From Photobacterium phosphoreum (GTDB lineage Bacteria; Pseudomonadota; Gammaproteobacteria; Enterobacterales; Vibrionaceae): a stretch of DNA of 64,000 nt. Shown here in pieces: positions 63,917-64,000 of the stretch. The position numbers were made by a program, and so were the translations under genes. The notes beneath the pieces are model-generated. The model saw only the letters and a list, made by a program, of their open reading frames with translations, was not told the origin of the DNA and did no database searches. How positions within the stretch are numbered: position 1 is the stretch's first letter; each line of letters begins with the position of its first letter. The stretch is from positions 444,835 through 508,834 of the forward strand of contig NZ_MSCQ01000002.1 of NCBI RefSeq assembly GCF_002954725.1, read 5' to 3'.

Positions 63917-64000
63917 TTACTTAACGTCAGACTCAGTATCGACATCGGCAATAGCATCAGAGGCAACATCTACAGTCTCAGCAACCAGTACTGCTTCTGC
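63917..64000 (-). CDS. C-terminal end of an acidic protein (partial)
   Basis: 27 codons and a stop at 63917; the rest lies beyond the window. The tail is Ala/Asp/Val/Glu-rich (AEAVLVAETVDVASDAIA, then DVDTESDVK). No family can be named from this fragment. Confidence 0.5.
   Translation of the reverse strand, partial: AEAVLVAETVDVASDAIADVDTESDVK

Noticed and set aside
1..64000. tRNA, rRNA, prophage, integron or CRISPR content
   Set aside because: Both strands were read; no cloverleaf, rRNA segment, integrase, phage structural gene or repeat-spacer array was recognised.

Overview
The window is 64 kb of AT-rich gammaproteobacterial DNA that reads as Vibrionaceae, most likely Photobacterium. This rests on the Lpp ending in SYTK, the YibL, MsrPQ, SitABCD, LtaE, RhlE and PopT proteins, an H-NOX/hybrid-kinase pair, chitin-oriented secreted proteins and Vibrio-style REP palindromes. 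Genus is an inference; no rRNA or tRNA gene was recognised that would fix it. There is no prophage, conjugative or CRISPR region.

Layout. 0-9 kb: nagA (GlcNAc-6-P deacetylase), small membrane proteins, the undecaprenyl-phosphate translocase PopT, a Sco copper chaperone, Braun lipoprotein (lpp) convergent with a LysM/YkuD L,D-transpeptidase, and an acyl desaturase. 9-16 kb: msrPQ (periplasmic methionine sulfoxide repair), then a Fur-box-preceded sitABCD Mn/Fe importer and a MATE pump. 16-24 kb: a POT peptide symporter, a ClsC/phospholipase-D-like lipoprotein, a DASS anion transporter, an MTHFR-like enzyme, cutA and yibL. 24-33 kb: an SDR/3-hydroxyisobutyryl-CoA hydrolase pair, uncharacterised envelope proteins, a CBM-like secreted protein followed by a 19-bp perfect palindrome and a large unknown protein, and ppiC. 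33-40 kb: a PepSY/response regulator/sensor kinase operon, ltaE, and sgrR with a divergent putative SgrS-like small RNA. 40-46 kb: LprI-like protein, PACE pump, LysR, AhpD-like protein, a decayed VOC gene, a nitroreductase, and a MerR-methyltransferase fusion overlapping a GNAT gene. 47-52 kb: a 1111-residue GH19-type chitinase and a REP-associated tyrosine transposase element with a partial tandem copy. 52-64 kb: an SDR, an Ivy lysozyme inhibitor, H-NOX plus its hybrid kinase, a PBP2 homologue, two nuclease-type enzymes and rhlE. The end cuts an acidic C-terminal tail.

How the genes work together. Several clusters point to envelope maintenance and surface life: Lpp with its likely attaching enzyme, PopT, PBP2, PpiC and two predicted lysozyme inhibitors. 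Others point to chitin use (nagA, the chitinase, CBM-like protein), metal and redox homeostasis (sit, cutA, Sco, msrPQ) and sensing (H-NOX/kinase for NO, PepSY/RR/HK, SgrR).

Most notable for follow-up: (1) a putative SgrS-type sRNA opposite sgrR carrying a seed complementary to a Shine-Dalgarno-like sequence; (2) a Y1/HUH transposase element with GGACAGCC/GGCTGTCC ends plus two short non-autonomous derivatives and several remnants; (3) the palindrome and the apparently signal-less secreted-type protein at 29.9-32 kb; (4) three small ORFs missed by a 60-residue cutoff. Starts were moved inward from the longest ORF wherever a Shine-Dalgarno sequence or family alignment argued for it.
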